The notes under the pieces: model-generated
The model's database searches: none
Told to the model about the DNA's origin: nothing
Seen by the model: the letters and a program-made list of their open reading frames with translations, nothing else
Translations under genes and position numbers: made by a program
Origin: an uncultured Cytophagaceae bacterium
Lineage (GTDB): Bacteria > Bacteroidota > Bacteroidia > Cytophagales > Spirosomataceae
NCBI GenBank assembly: GCA_903837305.1
Contig: CAILUB010000031.1
Location: 1 to 15,815, forward strand
DNA length: 15,815 nucleotides
Direction: 5' to 3'
Shown: positions 14,054-15,815 of the stretch, piece by piece
How the letters are laid out: each line of letters starts with the position of its first letter
Position numbering within the stretch: the stretch's first letter is position 1

Positions 14054-15431
14054 TCTATTTGGCTTCTTGTTTCTGAGCTTTGCCAGTCTAGCGCAGACTC
14101 CGGTATTGTATCCGGAAGCATTCCTTAAAATTGTACAAACCTACCATCCCTTAGCGAAGCAGGCGAGCATCGGTGTTCAAAAATCGGAAGCGCAAATCCT
14201 TCAGGCTAGAGGGGGATTTGATCCGATTTTGAGCCATTACAGTACGCAGAAGACTTTTGACGGAAAAAACTATTATAATTATCACGCCCCGGAACTAAGC
14301 ATTCCTACCTGGTACGGAATTGAGTTGAATTCAGGTATCGAAAACCTGCAGGGTTCACGGGTAAACCCGGACCAAACACTGGGTGAAACTAGTTACATCG
14401 GTATCACGGTACCCCTCGCGAAGAATCTCGTGATAGACCAACGAAGAGCCAGCCTTCAACAAGCTAAATTGATGAATAAAATGGCGCTTCAAGAGCAAAG
14501 AAGTATTCTCAACGACCTCTTTGCGGATGCGATGGCGTCCTACTGGAACTGGGTAAAAAGCGTGCGTGTTTTACGGATTGTAGATCAAAATCTCCAGATT
14601 GCAGAGGCACGTGTTTCCTTCGTAAAGCAAAGTGTGGAACTAGGAGAAAGGCCATCCGTGGATACCGTCGAGGCAACCACTCAGCTACAGTATTTTGAAA
14701 ATTTGTACCAAGAAAAATGGGTGGAAAGAGAGAATTCGCGTCTATCTCTTTCTGTCTATTTATGGCAAGAAAATAATACGCCTCAAGAGTTATCGACAGA
14801 GGTACAACCCGCTGACGTGATTAATGAATTCGCCTGGATGGCAGAATTTGACCTTAACTTAAACTCCCTTCTCGAAAAAGCCTACGAAAATCACCCTGAT
14901 TTAAGTGCTTATCAATTTAAAATAGAAGGCCTGCAAATAGAAAAAAGGTTGAAGTTCCAAAGCCTGTTACCTAAACTAGATTTTACCTACAATGCCCTCA
15001 GCAAGGGCATGGCCCCGAGTGTAGAAGTGCGTCCCCTTTTTGAAAATAATTACCTGTATGGGATTAAGTTCGAAATGCCGCTTCGACTTTCTAAAGGCAG
15101 GGCAGATTACCAATTAGCAAAGCTCAAAATTCAGGAAGAGTCCCTAAATCTCGCCCAAAAAAGACAACAAATTCAAGTGAAGGTAAGCTCCTATTTTAAC
15201 CAGGTGGAGAGCCTAAAAAAACAGATTGATACCCAGCAAAAAGCCGTTTTAAACTACCAAGCTTTAGTGAAAGCGGAAGAAGCACGATTTGCAGAAGGGG
15301 AATCATCCTTGTTTTTAATCAATAGTCGAGAAACAAAAGCGATGGAGGCCGCTGAAAAATTAACAGAACTGAAGGCCTACTTGTTCAAAGCCATCTATGC
15401 CTTACAAGCAAGCGCGGGGGTATTAATTTAG
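14043..15431 (+). CDS. TolC-family outer membrane efflux protein
   Basis: The 462-residue product has a signal peptide (MKNSLFGFLFLSFASLA|Q) and the repeated outer membrane efflux protein architecture. Two long helical stretches ('HPLAKQASIGVQKSEAQILQARGGFDP' and 'HPDLSAYQFKIEGLQIEKRLKFQSLLPKLDFTYN') each lead into beta-barrel strands, and a final 'AKLKIQEESLNLAQKRQQIQVKV...' coil closes the fold. The repeat of 'HP.L.....K......', then 'G..DP/LPK', is the hallmark of TolC two-fold internal duplication. It forms the trimeric channel in the outer membrane for the adaptor encoded just upstream, with which it overlaps by 11 bases. No terminator is seen in the 45 bases that follow. Confidence 0.9.
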   Translation: MKNSLFGFLFLSFASLAQTPVLYPEAFLKIVQTYHPLAKQASIGVQKSEAQILQARGGFDPILSHYSTQKTFDGKNYYNYHAPELSIPTWYGIELNSGIENLQGSRVNPDQTLGETSYIGITVPLAKNLVIDQRRASLQQAKLMNKMALQEQRSILNDLFADAMASYWNWVKSVRVLRIVDQNLQIAEARVSFVKQSVELGERPSVDTVEATTQLQYFENLYQEKWVERENSRLSLSVYLWQENNTPQELSTEVQPADVINEFAWMAEFDLNLNSLLEKAYENHPDLSAYQFKIEGLQIEKRLKFQSLLPKLDFTYNALSKGMAPSVEVRPLFENNYLYGIKFEMPLRLSKGRADYQLAKLKIQEESLNLAQKRQQIQVKVSSYFNQVESLKKQIDTQQKAVLNYQALVKAEEARFAEGESSLFLINSRETKAMEAAEKLTELKAYLFKAIYALQASAGVLI

Positions 15432-15443
15432 AATAATTGGGCG

Positions 15444-15451
15444 TACCTTTG
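15444..15451 (+). promoter_or_regulatory. -7 promoter box of the MFS exporter gene
   Basis: TACCTTTG is a full match to TAnnTTTG and is followed by CG, as is common for this phylum. It ends 25 bases before the ATG at 15477. No clear -33 TTG is present at the right distance. Confidence 0.5.
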
Positions 15452-15476
15452 CGTCTTCTTAAAATACCCCTCTGTA

Positions 15477-15815
15477 ATGCCTACTTCTGCGAACCGCACG
15501 AAAATTATCTTAATCCTTGGAATCTTGTCAGCCATTGGACCTTTGTCCATCGACATGTATTTGCCCGCTTTTAAAAATATCGCTGCGGTTTTGCAATGCT
15601 CCCAAGAGGAGATGGGCTATACGCTTTCAAGTTTCTTCTTCGGGATCTGTATAGGCCAATTGATGAGTGGTCCACTTCTAGATCATTTCGGTCGTAAAAA
15701 CGTATTGTATATCGGTTTATCCCTTTATGTGCTGAGCTCCATCGCCTGTGCCTTTGCGACTTCAGTCGAAATGTTAATTGTTTTCCGTCTGTTTCAAGCC
15801 TTAGGGGGTAGTGTA
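15477..15815 (+). CDS. Bcr/CflA-type MFS multidrug exporter (5' part only)
   Basis: The frame opens at ATG 15477 and runs off the window, giving 113 residues of an expected ~400. Membrane segment 1 contains 'ILGILSAIGPLSIDMYLPAF', the start typical of Bcr/CflA drug:H+ antiporters (the 'D.YLPA' motif). Loop 2-3 has MFS motif A, GPLLDHFGRKNVL, and segment 4 begins with FRLFQALGGS, the motif B region whose Arg couples proton movement. The family exports bicyclomycin, chloramphenicol, sulfonamides and other compounds; the substrate here is unknown. It has its own promoter box, so it is probably not part of the TolC operon, though it extends a run of export genes. Confidence 0.88.
   Translation, partial: MPTSANRTKIILILGILSAIGPLSIDMYLPAFKNIAAVLQCSQEEMGYTLSSFFFGICIGQLMSGPLLDHFGRKNVLYIGLSLYVLSSIACAFATSVEMLIVFRLFQALGGSV

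Noticed and set aside
15437..15440. TTGG as the -33 element of the MFS gene promoter
   Set aside because: It lies only 3 bases before the -7 box, far too close for a -33 element.

Overview
The window looks like chromosomal DNA of a Bacteroidota bacterium, most likely of the Cytophagales or a related lineage. The signs are moderate to low GC, genes with little Shine-Dalgarno sequence, lipoboxes and signal peptides ending in A|Q, and several copies of the phylum's -7 promoter box TAnnTTTG. The protein families (SO2930-type dihaem cytochrome with a parallel beta-helix partner, SusCD-free carbohydrate cluster, HlyD/TolC secretion operon) also fit. Genus cannot be fixed from the sequence. There are no rRNA or tRNA genes, insertion sequences or CRISPR arrays, and no gene-free stretch over 165 bases.

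Layout. (1) 1-1156: the 3' end of a HigA-like antitoxin gene, followed 7 bases later by a two-domain PhnB/VOC-fold protein gene and a hairpin terminator shared with the convergent genes. (2) 1182-2505, minus strand: a two-gene unit for a secreted protein with a clear internal duplication and an NTF2/SnoaL-like lipoprotein. (3) 2610-4798, minus strand: a translationally coupled pair, a parallel beta-helix protein and a dihaem cytochrome c. (4) 4867-8236, plus strand: three overlapping genes for a BNR/Asp-box sialidase-like secreted protein, a sodium:solute symporter and a DapA/NanA-family aldolase. Together they look like a small uptake and cleavage pathway for a sugar acid or similar 2-keto compound. 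(5) 8233-8691, minus strand: a DinB-fold protein. (6) 8855-9398: a second NTF2-like lipoprotein with a strong terminator. (7) 9460-11007, minus strand: a TetR-type regulator followed by a ChaN-like protein. (8) 11140-15431, plus strand: overlapping ABC, HlyD and TolC genes of a tripartite export system, divergent from the regulator. (9) 15477-end: the start of a Bcr/CflA-type drug exporter.

Three things stand out. First, a 25-bp palindromic site occurs twice (2578-2602 and 8750-8774), 22 of 25 bases identical, each time 70-80 bases upstream of a transcription unit that contains an NTF2-like lipoprotein; it looks like the operator of an undescribed regulon. Second, the ABC protein of the export operon keeps a Walker A motif but has lost the signature motif, the catalytic glutamate and the switch histidine. 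Third, the 132-bp divergent region between the TetR gene and the export operon can be read in detail: promoter boxes on both strands and a 17-bp palindrome over the expected -33 position of the export promoter.
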